A stretch of DNA of 55,967 nt from an uncultured Collinsella sp. (GTDB lineage: Bacteria > Actinomycetota > Coriobacteriia > Coriobacteriales > Coriobacteriaceae): assembly GCA_900759565.1 (NCBI GenBank), contig CAAEVV010000030.1:1-55967 (forward strand), in the 5' to 3' direction. The position numbers and the translations under genes are program-made. The notes under the pieces are model-generated. The model searched no databases and was not told the origin of the DNA. It saw nothing but the letters and a program-made list of their open reading frames with translations. Below, piece by piece: positions 40,550 through 48,995 of this stretch (within the stretch, counting starts at the first letter, position 1; every line of letters starts with the position of its first letter).

Positions 40550-41850
40550 TCGTCCACCTCCTCTTGCGTGAGCGTTCCCGACCGCAAGCCCTCCGTAATA
40601 AACGGCGGCTCGCGGTCGAGCGTCCAGGTGCGTTCGGCGGCATCGAACGTCACGTAGCGCTCGAGCTCAACACCGCCCGACGCGCCGCGGCGAACCCCCG
40701 AATATGAGGCCACAAAGCGCCTGCCATCTGCATGACGCTCGGACATCACGATGCCGTCGAGCGCCATGGCGATCTGCTCTTCGATAAGCTCACTCGGCAA
40801 ATCGATGCCGTAGCGCGCAAGCAGCGTCAGGCGAACCACGGTCTCCTGCTCGGTACCCGCATGGAGCGTGGTGAGCGAGCCGTCGTGGCCCGTGTTCATG
40901 GCCTGCAGCATGTCGCAGCACTCGGCACCGCGCACCTCGCCCACGACGATGCGATCGGGGCGCATACGCAGAGCATTGGTCACCAGGTCGCGAATCGTCA
41001 CCGCACCCTCGCCCTCGATTGACGCCTCACGCGCCTCCAGACGGACAACGTGTGTGTGATGTGCAAACTTGAGCTCGGCGGAATCCTCGATCGTCACGAT
41101 GCGCTCGCCGGTGGAAATCTCGCACGACAGCGCGTTGAGCAGCGTGGTCTTGCCCGACCCCGTGCCTCCCGCAACCGCCAAGTCCTGCCGCAACGACACC
41201 GCGCACGACAGCAGCTGCGCATACCAAAGCGGCAGTGACCCCAACCCCACAAGCTCGTCCAACGAACAGATACGGTCCGAGAACTTACGAATGGTGAGGA
41301 TTGGCCCGTCGATCGCCACGGGTGGAATCACCGCGTTGACGCGATAACCCGTCTTGAGGCGGGCGTTGACGATGGGGCTACGCTCGTCGATACGACGGCC
41401 GAGCGGCGAGATGATACGGTCGATGAGCACACGGATCTGCTCGTCGTCCTCAAAAGCGTGCTCGATGGGATACAAAACGCCGCTGCGCTCAAAAAAGGCA
41501 GAGCGACAGCCGTTGATCATGATTTCGGTAACGGTGTCGTCCTCGATGAGCGGCTGTAGCGGTCCCAGGCCCACCACGTCATCTAGGATCTCGTCGATGA
41601 TGGTCTCGCGCTCAGGCGTCGCCAAGTCGGTCGGCTCTTCCACGTTGAGCGCCGCTTCCACCGCCGGACGTAGCTCAGAGCGGGCAAGGGCAGGGTCGAC
41701 GTAGGCGCTGATGCGCGCCACCTCGTCGTAGCCCATGCGGTCCATCACCGCACGCTTGGTGCGGCGTTTAACGGCACGGCGGCGTCCCGCATCAACGGGG
41801 GCAGCCGCAGCAGCCGCGCCAGCGGCTTTAATCCGCGTCTGCAGACTCAT
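40522..41850 (-). CDS. tadA: TadA/CpaF pilus assembly ATPase
   Basis: A 442-residue type II/IV secretion ATPase. The N-terminal domain is charged. Walker A is AVAGGTGSGKTTLLNAL, the Asp box/His box region includes RIVTIEDSAEL and LRMRPDRIVVGEVRGAECCDMLQAMNTGHDGSLTTLHA. It would power Flp pilin polymerisation. Its ATG (41850) overlaps the tadZ-like gene by four bases. The only pilus motor in the window. Confidence 0.95.
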   Translation of the reverse strand: MSLQTRIKAAGAAAAAAPVDAGRRRAVKRRTKRAVMDRMGYDEVARISAYVDPALARSELRPAVEAALNVEEPTDLATPERETIIDEILDDVVGLGPLQPLIEDDTVTEIMINGCRSAFFERSGVLYPIEHAFEDDEQIRVLIDRIISPLGRRIDERSPIVNARLKTGYRVNAVIPPVAIDGPILTIRKFSDRICSLDELVGLGSLPLWYAQLLSCAVSLRQDLAVAGGTGSGKTTLLNALSCEISTGERIVTIEDSAELKFAHHTHVVRLEAREASIEGEGAVTIRDLVTNALRMRPDRIVVGEVRGAECCDMLQAMNTGHDGSLTTLHAGTEQETVVRLTLLARYGIDLPSELIEEQIAMALDGIVMSERHADGRRFVASYSGVRRGASGGVELERYVTFDAAERTWTLDREPPFITEGLRSGTLTQEEVDEWRSLCPSS

Positions 41851-43499
41851 CGCGAATCACCCTCACGCGACCAGGGAAGACGGATGCGCGGGCGCTCGGT
41901 GCGGGTCGCGCGGTCAGCGACCATATCGCTCCAAGGACCGACGGCGCAGCCCAGCTCCACGAGCATCTCGCGCGTGGCCTCGCGCACGCTGGTCGCAAAA
42001 GCGCTCGTCTGACCCACTGCCTCGTCGGCGCGACCGAATGCCATGAGCGCGGCCAAGTCCTGGCCGCCATCGGCAATGCGAATCTTGGAGCTCAATGCGC
42101 AGGCAATCTCAAAGCGCATGGCGACGTCCTCGTCGGCACCGCGCGCACCAAACCGGTTGAACACGGCGCTCATGCGCGTGCGTGGCACGCCCACGCGGCT
42201 CGCCAGCTCAATGACGCGCGAAGCGGATGTCGCGGACGATACCGCCGCATCGCCTACGACCAGGCAACGGTCGCTCGCCGCCACCGCGGCGGCCACGGCA
42301 TCACCCCAAAAGACCGAGGTGTCAACAAAGACCACGTCGGATTCGCGACGCAAAACATCGAGCAATAGCTCCACCGGACGTGCCATGAGCTCGGCCTTCT
42401 CGGGGGCCGCGACAGGTCCCCAGAGCGTGACGCCCGGGGCGACGCGCATCGATGCGGCCACGATATCCGGCTCGGCAAGTGCGTCCGCCGCCGACGGCTC
42501 GATAAGCGTCGCCATATCGTGCGGGGCATCGACACCCAGCAGATCGTATAGGTTTCCAAACATGAGGTCCAAGTCGAGCACAGCGGCACGCAAACCCAAC
42601 AGCGACGCCGTATGCGCCATGGTGGCAACGATCGTCGACTTGCCGCAACCGCCCGAACCCGAAACGGCGCAGACGACCGGTGCCCGACGCGATGGAATCG
42701 AAGCGTCCGCCGACGGCGCGGGGGCCGACGGTGCAGGAACCGGCGACGCGGACGCGGGCGATAACATCCCCGTCTCCCCCGCCGCGGTCATGCGCTGAGC
42801 CCAAGCCGGCATGGCAGGCTGTCCGGACTGCGGTTCCGAAGCCAAAGACGCAGCGGCACACGGCTCGCCAGCCCCGGCAAAACCCTCGACCTCGTCGAGC
42901 TCATCGGCCAAATTTACGCCGTGCACGTATCCCATATCTTCAGCCAGAACGTCATCGCCATACGGTACCGGCCCTCCAGCGTCATCGTATGCAAGTGGGT
43001 CCCGGGGGCGCCGACCATGCTCGGCTTCCGCTTTTCCATATTCATCAACACGCGGGCCTCTTGTAGCGCGAGGCGCCCCGGGTTCCCTATCAACAAAAGC
43101 ATCGGGCTCAATCGTCATGCGCCGATCGGAATCAACCGTTCCCTCGCCCGCGCGCCCGTTGCCGCACAAACTGTGCGCAGCGATGACCTCGGTCGCCCCC
43201 GCGCGAAACAGCCCTTCGATATCCGACGGGTCGAGTGTCTCGATCAACACGACGACGCGACTCACACGGCCCTCGGCCGTCAGGCGCGCAACGGTCTTCC
43301 GCACGTCTTCGGTATCGAACAGAGATGCCGCGATGATGGCGGCACCGCGGCGCGAGGGAAACGCCCGCGCCATGGATACCAGCCCGTCCAGGTCGCCCAC
43401 GCGAAGCACCTGCGCGCCCACATCGCGACCCTCGACTTCCTGCTGTAGCAGCCCGTAATCGCCGCACGCGCAGCACGCAAGCCAGATCGCCTTCATCAT
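41847..43499 (-). CDS. tadZ: TadZ/CpaE-like pilus localisation ATPase
   Basis: A 550-residue protein. The N-terminus resembles an atypical receiver domain (VVVLIETLDPSDIEGLFRAGATEVIAAHSL). A disordered, Pro/Ala-rich linker is followed by a MinD/ParA-type P-loop domain (SGSGGCGKSTIVATMAHTASLLGLRAAVLDLDLMFGNLYDLLGVD). TadZ positions the machine at the pole. ATG 43499 overlaps the cpaB stop and has GGAGG six bases upstream. The linker is unusually long. Confidence 0.87.
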   Translation of the reverse strand: MMKAIWLACCACGDYGLLQQEVEGRDVGAQVLRVGDLDGLVSMARAFPSRRGAAIIAASLFDTEDVRKTVARLTAEGRVSRVVVLIETLDPSDIEGLFRAGATEVIAAHSLCGNGRAGEGTVDSDRRMTIEPDAFVDREPGAPRATRGPRVDEYGKAEAEHGRRPRDPLAYDDAGGPVPYGDDVLAEDMGYVHGVNLADELDEVEGFAGAGEPCAAASLASEPQSGQPAMPAWAQRMTAAGETGMLSPASASPVPAPSAPAPSADASIPSRRAPVVCAVSGSGGCGKSTIVATMAHTASLLGLRAAVLDLDLMFGNLYDLLGVDAPHDMATLIEPSAADALAEPDIVAASMRVAPGVTLWGPVAAPEKAELMARPVELLLDVLRRESDVVFVDTSVFWGDAVAAAVAASDRCLVVGDAAVSSATSASRVIELASRVGVPRTRMSAVFNRFGARGADEDVAMRFEIACALSSKIRIADGGQDLAALMAFGRADEAVGQTSAFATSVREATREMLVELGCAVGPWSDMVADRATRTERPRIRLPWSREGDSR

Positions 43500-44155
43500 T
43501 CGTCGCCTCCGCTCTTTTTGCCGCGCGCCGTGGCGGGAATCGTCAAGCTGACCGTTCCCTTTCCCGAGGCTCCCAGCAATTCCTTGACATCTTCGGGGTC
43601 TGCCGCCAGCGTCACCCACTCGATCTTGCCTTCACGCGTGGTGCCGGCATCTTCGCTGGTATCGATCACGTACGCTCCGCACAAACGATCGGTCACGCCA
43701 TCTTTTTGCACGTACACGTCCACATAGCTGCCCACGCCCGTGGCGCCGCCGACCGAGTGCTCGGCATCGACCGCCACCGAAACGGCAACCTTGCCTTTAG
43801 GCACCTCGAGCTTGTGGCTCTCGGCCTTGGTGTAGACATTGCAGATCACGGCGTTTTTGGGAATGCGTGAGGTCGTCACGTCGCCGCGCACCTGACGCAG
43901 CTCGGTCGCCGTATCGCGCGGCAACAGACTCGCCAGCCATTCCTGAGTTATGACATTAGTCTCGTCGAGGGTCTCGCCCACATCGATATCGCGCGCCGCG
44001 ACGCACACCTCAACGCGGTCGCCGCCGTATTTTGCCAAAGTCTCGGCCTGGGCCTGCTCGGCTTGCGCGCGGATCGACGAGCCGTAGACCATGCAGAGCG
44101 CCGCGGCAAGCACGCCCGCGACCAGACTGATGGCGATGCGCTTGCTCTTGTTCAC
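43496..44155 (-). CDS. cpaB: CpaB/RcpC-type pilus assembly protein
   Basis: A 219-residue protein. An N-terminal signal-anchor (KRIAISLVAGVLAAALCMVYG) is followed by an SAF-type domain (VCVAARDIDVGETLDETNVI; IPKNAVICNVYTKAES) and RcpC-like C-terminal strands. Family members line the periplasmic or outer part of the Tad channel. GTG 44155 has AGGAG upstream. It is the first Tad gene, with about 200 bp of non-coding DNA before it containing TTGACA at minus-strand 44254-44249 and repeated GCTGACCA. Confidence 0.87.
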   Translation of the reverse strand: MNKSKRIAISLVAGVLAAALCMVYGSSIRAQAEQAQAETLAKYGGDRVEVCVAARDIDVGETLDETNVITQEWLASLLPRDTATELRQVRGDVTTSRIPKNAVICNVYTKAESHKLEVPKGKVAVSVAVDAEHSVGGATGVGSYVDVYVQKDGVTDRLCGAYVIDTSEDAGTTREGKIEWVTLAADPEDVKELLGASGKGTVSLTIPATARGKKSGGDE

Positions 44156-44354
44156 GGCCGCTCCTCTCATGGCAGTGCCGGGCAAATGCCCGTACCACCA
44201 TTGTCTGGGCGGCCAGGGCGCAAAGCGGTGCAATCGCAATCTTGGTTTTACGTGTCAAACCAATTGCTGACCAAAAGCTGACCAGCCCGTCAAGCTCGTG
44301 GCAAGGTTTTGGTCAGAACGTCGGCAAAACGCATATTTCGAGGCGCTTTGGCAG

Positions 44355-44391
44355 CAAAAAAAGCCGCCTCCCAAGCAATTAGGAGACGGCT
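44355..44391 (-). terminator. Terminator of rsgA
   Basis: The stem AGCCGTCTCC/GGAGGCGGCT (one wobble) is followed by TTTTTTTG on the minus strand. Confidence 0.85.
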
Positions 44392-44408
44392 GTCATAGGA
44401 AAATTCAA

Positions 44409-45593
44409 TTACAGATGGACATCGGGGTCGAGCATTTGGGCACTCACGCGCATGGATGACGCTAGGTTTTGGAACGTCTCCAGACGCAGGCTGTCGATCT
44501 GTCCGGCATCTTCGGCCTCGCGAACGGCGCAACCCGGCTCGTGAGTGTGCGTGCAATCGCCAAACCGGCACGCGCGCGACGCCTCGACGATCTCGGGGAA
44601 GGCGCGCGCCAGACCCCGCTCATGTCCCACGAGCGGCAGGCTGCGCAGGCCCGGGGCATCGGCGATCACGCCGGCGTCGCCCGGCAGCGCCACCATCACG
44701 CGCGCAACCGTGGTGTGGCGACCTTGGTCATCACGCTCGCGCACGCCGCCAGTGGCCAGCGCATCGTGGCCCAACAGCGCATTGAGCAGCGTTGACTTGC
44801 CGGCACCCGACTCGCCCAAGATCATGGCGCAGCTCCCAGCCGGCACGCAGGCGCGCACCTCGTCCAGGCCGAGGCCCTCGGCAGAAGACGTCACGATCAC
44901 GCGCACGTCCGGACCCACCAGACGGCGCACGCGGTCCAGATCGCGCTCGAGCTCATCGGCCTCGCAACGGTCAGCCTTGGTGAGCACCACCACCGGCTCG
45001 GCATCGCAATCGAGCGCCAACACCAGTGAGCGCGCCACGCGGTCGAGCAGCACCTCGCCGGCGCCGAGCGCCTGCACGATCAGCACGCTGTCAACGTTGG
45101 AGCAGAGCACCTGGCGCTCACCGCGGGCACGGCCACGCCAACGCTCAAAGCTCGTACGGCGCGGCAGCACGCACTCGATCACGCCCATGTCGTGCCCGGG
45201 GGCACGGCGAACCGCCACGCGGTCGCCCACAGCGGGCAGCAAGACCTCGTCCTCGCCACGCGACTTGGCAAACCCTACGGCATGCTCGGCACGAAACGCG
45301 TCATCGGCAGTCGCCACCAACGGAAACCCACGGTCCAGGCGCACCACGGCGCCGAGCTGCATCTGCTCGGGCTCCTCGGCCTGCGCGCAAAAGTCATCAA
45401 ATGCAGCCTGCTGAGCCGCATCGACCGGCAGGTCATCGAACGCCGGAACATCCTGCAGCGCATCAAGCCCCGGCACGCTTGCCAGCAACTCCTCAGCAGA
45501 TGCAGGGGCTTCGGTCGCGAGCTTCCGACGACGATCACGCTTAGCCCGCGCCCCCGTCGTCTTTTTCTTCGCCTTAGCCTTAGCCTTGCCCAC
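44409..45593 (-). CDS. rsgA: Ribosome small-subunit-dependent GTPase RsgA
   Basis: A 394-residue circularly permuted GTPase that checks maturation of the 30S subunit. The motif order is permuted: TKADRCE (G4), then SSAEGLG (G5), GESGAGKSTLLNAL (G1), RHTT (G2) and DAPGLRSL (G3). The N-terminal OB-like region precedes it, and the C-terminal zinc knuckle is CRFGDCTHTHEPGC. About 50 extra lysine-rich residues open the protein. It stands alone between the Tad locus and the P-type ATPase. Confidence 0.94.
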   Translation of the reverse strand: MGKAKAKAKKKTTGARAKRDRRRKLATEAPASAEELLASVPGLDALQDVPAFDDLPVDAAQQAAFDDFCAQAEEPEQMQLGAVVRLDRGFPLVATADDAFRAEHAVGFAKSRGEDEVLLPAVGDRVAVRRAPGHDMGVIECVLPRRTSFERWRGRARGERQVLCSNVDSVLIVQALGAGEVLLDRVARSLVLALDCDAEPVVVLTKADRCEADELERDLDRVRRLVGPDVRVIVTSSAEGLGLDEVRACVPAGSCAMILGESGAGKSTLLNALLGHDALATGGVRERDDQGRHTTVARVMVALPGDAGVIADAPGLRSLPLVGHERGLARAFPEIVEASRACRFGDCTHTHEPGCAVREAEDAGQIDSLRLETFQNLASSMRVSAQMLDPDVHL

Positions 45594-45667
45594 AAGCGCC
45601 TCCCATCACCATAAATCACAACCGAGCAGGTATTTTAAATCAAAAAGAGCTGGTCGGGCAAAGCCCT

Positions 45668-45708
45668 AAATCAAAAAGAGCCGGTCGAGCAAACGCTCGA
45701 TCGGCTCA
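45668..45708 (-). terminator. Terminator of the P-type ATPase gene
   Basis: The stem GAGCCG..CGAGC/GCTCG..CGGCTC (45678-45707) is followed by TTTTTGATTT on the minus strand. A partial copy of the same unit, AAATCAAAAAGAGC-GGTCG, lies at 45637-45660. Confidence 0.8.
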
Positions 45709-45766
45709 CAAACTTTCCCTCAGCCCTTTTCATCCGCACGGGAGAAAAGCCAGCAAGGATACCGCA

Positions 45767-45861
45767 GGGCCCGCCCGCCGGGAGGGGTTTCCTAAGGGCA
45801 CATCCCGCAGCCGCAAAGCGGCGAGGACGTGCCCGTGGAAACCCCGCAGGCGGTCGGGCCC
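45767..45861. repeat. Long near-perfect hairpin in the P-type ATPase 3' region
   Basis: A 95-nt stretch folds on itself. Arms pair GGGCCCG/CGGGCCC, CCGCC/GGCGG, GGGGTTTCC/GGAAACCCC, GGGCAC/GTGCCC and GCCGC/GCGGC around AAA. It begins 12 nt past the ATPase stop and lies before that gene's terminator, so it would be in the mRNA 3' end. It shares no sequence with the 117-nt repeats. Confidence 0.65.
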
Positions 45862-45872
45862 GGACAGGAACG

Positions 45873-48554
45873 TTACTCTTTTTCGACCGCGCGCATGATC
45901 GCCTTGTAGATCTCCATCAGCGGGATGATCAGGAAGGCAAGGCCCAGGGCGGCGATAACGCCCTTAAGCTCAAGCGTCACAGGGCCAAAGAACATCTCGG
46001 CAAGCGTCGGCTGCACGGTTACGATCACCGTCAGCACCAGCGCCAGCGCGGCCGAAGCCCACAGCCACTTGTTCTGCTTCTTCATGGTGAACAGCGACGC
46101 ACGACGGCTGCGCATATTGAAGCAGTGGAAAATCTCGACCATGTTGAGCGTGATGAACGCCATCATCACGCCTTCCTCGTCGGCATTGCCGGCAATCATA
46201 TCGGCGATGTGGATGTAGCCCATGTCAAAGTACACGCCCACAAAGAAGCTCGCCAGCACCAGCACGGTGATGATCAGGCCCTGGACCACGCAGTCCAGGC
46301 CCATGTGACCGGCAAAGACGCCGTCCTTGGCGTTGCGCGGCTTGCGCTTCATGATGTCGCCCTCGGCGTCCTCCATGCCCAGCGCGAGCGCGGGGAAGCA
46401 GTCGGTGACCAGGTTCACCCACAGCAGCTGCACCGGCTGGAAGATAGTAAAGCCGATGAGCGTGGCGATAAACACCGAGAAGACCTCGGCAAGGTTGGCC
46501 GAAAGCAGGAACTGGATGACCTTGCGGATGTTGTCGTAGATGCGACGGCCCTCTTCGCAGGCGCCGATGATGGTGGCGAAGTTGTCGTCGGCAAGCACCA
46601 TGTCGGCAACGTTCTTGGTGACGTCGGTGCCGGTAATGCCCATGCCAACGCCGATGTCGGCGCGCTTGATGGACGGGGCATCGTTGACGCCGTCGCCCGT
46701 CATGGCCACGATCTGGTCGCGCGACTTCCAAGCCTCGACGATACGAGTCTTGTGCTCGGGCTGGACGCGAGCGTACACGCCGTAGTCCTCGATGTGCGCG
46801 TCGAGCTCCTCGTCGCTCATGCGATCGAGGTCGGCACCGGTGATGGCCTGGCTGCGATCGGCGACGATGCCCAACTGCTTGGCGATGGCCACGGCGGTGT
46901 CGATGTGGTCGCCCGTGATCATGACGGTGCGGATACCGGCATCGTGCGCCTCGCGGATAGCATCGGCCACCTCGGGACGGACCGGGTCGATCATGCCGGA
47001 CAGGCCGCAGAAGACCAGGTCATGCTCGAGCGCAGCGGGGCTGCAGTCGGCGGGAACCTCGGTGTAGGTGCGGCTCGCCAGCGCCAGCACGCGCAGGGCC
47101 TCGTCGGCCATGGCCTTGTTAGCTGCCACGAGCTCGGCGCGACGCTCCTCGGTCAGGGGGACGACCTTATCGCCCTCGTAGATATGGGTGCACAGGCCGA
47201 TCACCACGTCGGGCGCGCCCTTGGTGTACTGCTCGTACTCGCCGTCCAGGGTCTCGACGACCACGGACATCATCTTACGGCCCGAGTCGAACGGGGCCTC
47301 GCCCACGCGCGGGTGCTCGGCAGTCAGGCCGGTGAGGCCCGCCTTGCCGGCGTCGTTGACGAGCGCACACTCGGTCGGCTCGCCCACGGCCTCGCCCAGC
47401 TCCTCGTCCCACTGGGCATCGGAGCACAGCGCCATGCCGGCCAAGAACTTCTCCTTGGGCGCAGCGAGCTCGTGCTTGACGACGGTCATCTTGTTCTGGG
47501 TAAGCGTGCCGGTCTTGTCCGAGCAGATGGTCTGCGTGCAGCCGAGCGTCTCGACAGCAGAAAGCTTGCGGATAATCGCCTGGCGCTTGGCCATCTTGGT
47601 CACGCCGAGCGAAAGGACGATGGTCACGACGGCGACCAGGCCCTCGGGGATGGCGGCGACGGCGAGCGAGACGGCGACCATAAAGGTATCGAGCAGGGCA
47701 GTCGGGTCGGTAAGGACGTTGCCCACGCCGTGACGGATGATGTCGACGCCAAAGATGACGACGCAGATGACGATAACCATAATGGTAAGGATGCGGCTGA
47801 GCTCGGCGAGCTTCACCTGCAACGGCGTGAGCTCTTCCTTGGCCTCGGCCAGGGCGCCGGCAATCTTGCCCATCTCGGTATCCATGCCGGTGCCGACCAC
47901 GACGGCGCGACCGCGGCCGTACACCACGGTGGAGCCCATGTAGCACATGTTCTTGCGGTCGCCGAGCGGCACGTCATCGGTGCCCGCGGCGAGCTCGATC
48001 ACGTTGGCGTGCTTCTCGACCGGCACGGACTCGCCGGTCAGCGCGGCCTCTTCGATCTTCATCGTGGCGCTCTCGAGGACGCGGCAGTCGGCCGGGACGG
48101 AGTCGCCCGCCTCGAGCATGATCACGTCGCCGGGCACGAGCTCGGCGCTCGGCAGGTGCATGAGCTTGCCGTCGCGCAGCACCTTGGACTGCGCCGCGCT
48201 CATCTCCTGCAGGGCCTCGAGGGCCTCCTCGCTTTTAGCCTCCTGGACCACGCCCAGCACCGAGTTGACGATAACGACGAACATGATGATGGCGACATCG
48301 GCAAAGTCCGCCTCGCCCTTGACCATGCCCGTGAGCGCGCTGATGACGGCGGCAACGATCAGCATGATGACCATGGGGTCAGCCATCTGCTCAAAGAAGC
48401 GCTTCCACAGCGGAGTCTTCTCGGCTTCCTCGAGCTTGTTAGGGCCTGTCTTGGCGAGGCGCGACGACGCCTCGTCGTTGCTCAGGCCAAGGTTCTCATC
48501 GACACCCTGGTCGCTGAGCACCTCCGCCGCGGCGGACAGGTATTCCTTTTGCAT
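45873..48554 (-). CDS. P-type cation-translocating ATPase (calcium/manganese-like, type II)
   Basis: An 893-residue P2-type ATPase. The actuator has LTGESVPVEK, the M4 motif AIPEGLVAVVTIVLSLGV, phosphorylation site CSDKTGTLTQNKM, nucleotide-binding KGAPD, hinge MTGDGVNDAPSIKRADIGVGMGITGTDVTK, and M6 LLWVNLVTDCFPALALG. The N-terminus resembles SERCA/PMCA and LMCA1. It exports Ca2+ or Mn2+ from the cytosol, the ion not being decided by these motifs (PEGL lacks the common following P). ATG 48554 follows a ribosome site AGGAGGGG that is buried in a helix. It is divergent from pyk. Confidence 0.92.
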   Translation of the reverse strand: MQKEYLSAAAEVLSDQGVDENLGLSNDEASSRLAKTGPNKLEEAEKTPLWKRFFEQMADPMVIMLIVAAVISALTGMVKGEADFADVAIIMFVVIVNSVLGVVQEAKSEEALEALQEMSAAQSKVLRDGKLMHLPSAELVPGDVIMLEAGDSVPADCRVLESATMKIEEAALTGESVPVEKHANVIELAAGTDDVPLGDRKNMCYMGSTVVYGRGRAVVVGTGMDTEMGKIAGALAEAKEELTPLQVKLAELSRILTIMVIVICVVIFGVDIIRHGVGNVLTDPTALLDTFMVAVSLAVAAIPEGLVAVVTIVLSLGVTKMAKRQAIIRKLSAVETLGCTQTICSDKTGTLTQNKMTVVKHELAAPKEKFLAGMALCSDAQWDEELGEAVGEPTECALVNDAGKAGLTGLTAEHPRVGEAPFDSGRKMMSVVVETLDGEYEQYTKGAPDVVIGLCTHIYEGDKVVPLTEERRAELVAANKAMADEALRVLALASRTYTEVPADCSPAALEHDLVFCGLSGMIDPVRPEVADAIREAHDAGIRTVMITGDHIDTAVAIAKQLGIVADRSQAITGADLDRMSDEELDAHIEDYGVYARVQPEHKTRIVEAWKSRDQIVAMTGDGVNDAPSIKRADIGVGMGITGTDVTKNVADMVLADDNFATIIGACEEGRRIYDNIRKVIQFLLSANLAEVFSVFIATLIGFTIFQPVQLLWVNLVTDCFPALALGMEDAEGDIMKRKPRNAKDGVFAGHMGLDCVVQGLIITVLVLASFFVGVYFDMGYIHIADMIAGNADEEGVMMAFITLNMVEIFHCFNMRSRRASLFTMKKQNKWLWASAALALVLTVIVTVQPTLAEMFFGPVTLELKGVIAALGLAFLIIPLMEIYKAIMRAVEKE

Positions 48555-48564
48555 ATAGAGTCCC

Positions 48565-48618
48565 CTCCTGGGATTCGGGCCACTCAGCAGATTGATGCCC
48601 GATCATAATTCCCAGGAG
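48565..48618 (-). promoter_or_regulatory. Leader helix covering the ATPase ribosome site
   Basis: In the message CTCCTGGGA pairs with TCCCAGGAG, which overlaps the AGGAGGGG ribosome site. A second stem CGGGC/GCCCG lies inside. A third hairpin, CTGCCG/CGGCAG with ATCAA/TTGAT, is just upstream (about 48632-48663). This resembles a riboswitch expression platform or other structure-controlled translation, but it does not fit a class I can name. Confidence 0.55.
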
Positions 48619-48662
48619 AAGGGCAAGGGCTCATCAAGGCTGCCGTGCTGAGCGGCAGTTGA

Positions 48663-48995
48663 TAGTGGAGCTATGGTACCCCAAAGCGACGCGTCTAGCC
48701 AAAACATTCCATCTGGAAACACGGCACAGGCGCAACGGTGCAGACAGTGTGATGCTCAACATTGATAAAACGTTTTTTCTTCGGCGCATCGTCAGACTGA
48801 AATATCGCCCAGATAGCAGCAGTTAGAACGGTTGGTAAAGTTTTTGCATATACCGTTTTTCCGCAAAAAATGAACTTCTAATTCGGCATACGGTCGATTT
48901 TTTGGGGTATTCGGTCGGCATTTCGTTATAATCATCTCAGTTTTATTTCTTATGGTTTATCTATCAGCGCAAGACGATGTCAGATGGAGGTCTGA
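48663..48995. promoter_or_regulatory. Divergent intergenic region between the P-type ATPase and pyk
   Basis: TATAAT at 48927-48932 is a strong -10 for pyk, 64 bp before its start; the -35 is weak. CGGTCG occurs at 48891 and 48912, two helical turns apart, and could be an activator or repressor site. The pyk ribosome site is GGAGG at 48983-48987. The ATPase promoter was not located with confidence. Confidence 0.5.

Noticed and set aside
46125..48608. 827-codon plus-strand frame opposite the P-type ATPase
   Set aside because: Shadow frame with His/Asp/Val-rich composition, no family resemblance, antisense to a certain gene.
48565..48720. yybP-ykoY (Mn2+) riboswitch upstream of the P-type ATPase
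   Set aside because: The conserved GGGGAGTAG-type loop was looked for and not found; only the generic ribosome-site helix is supported.
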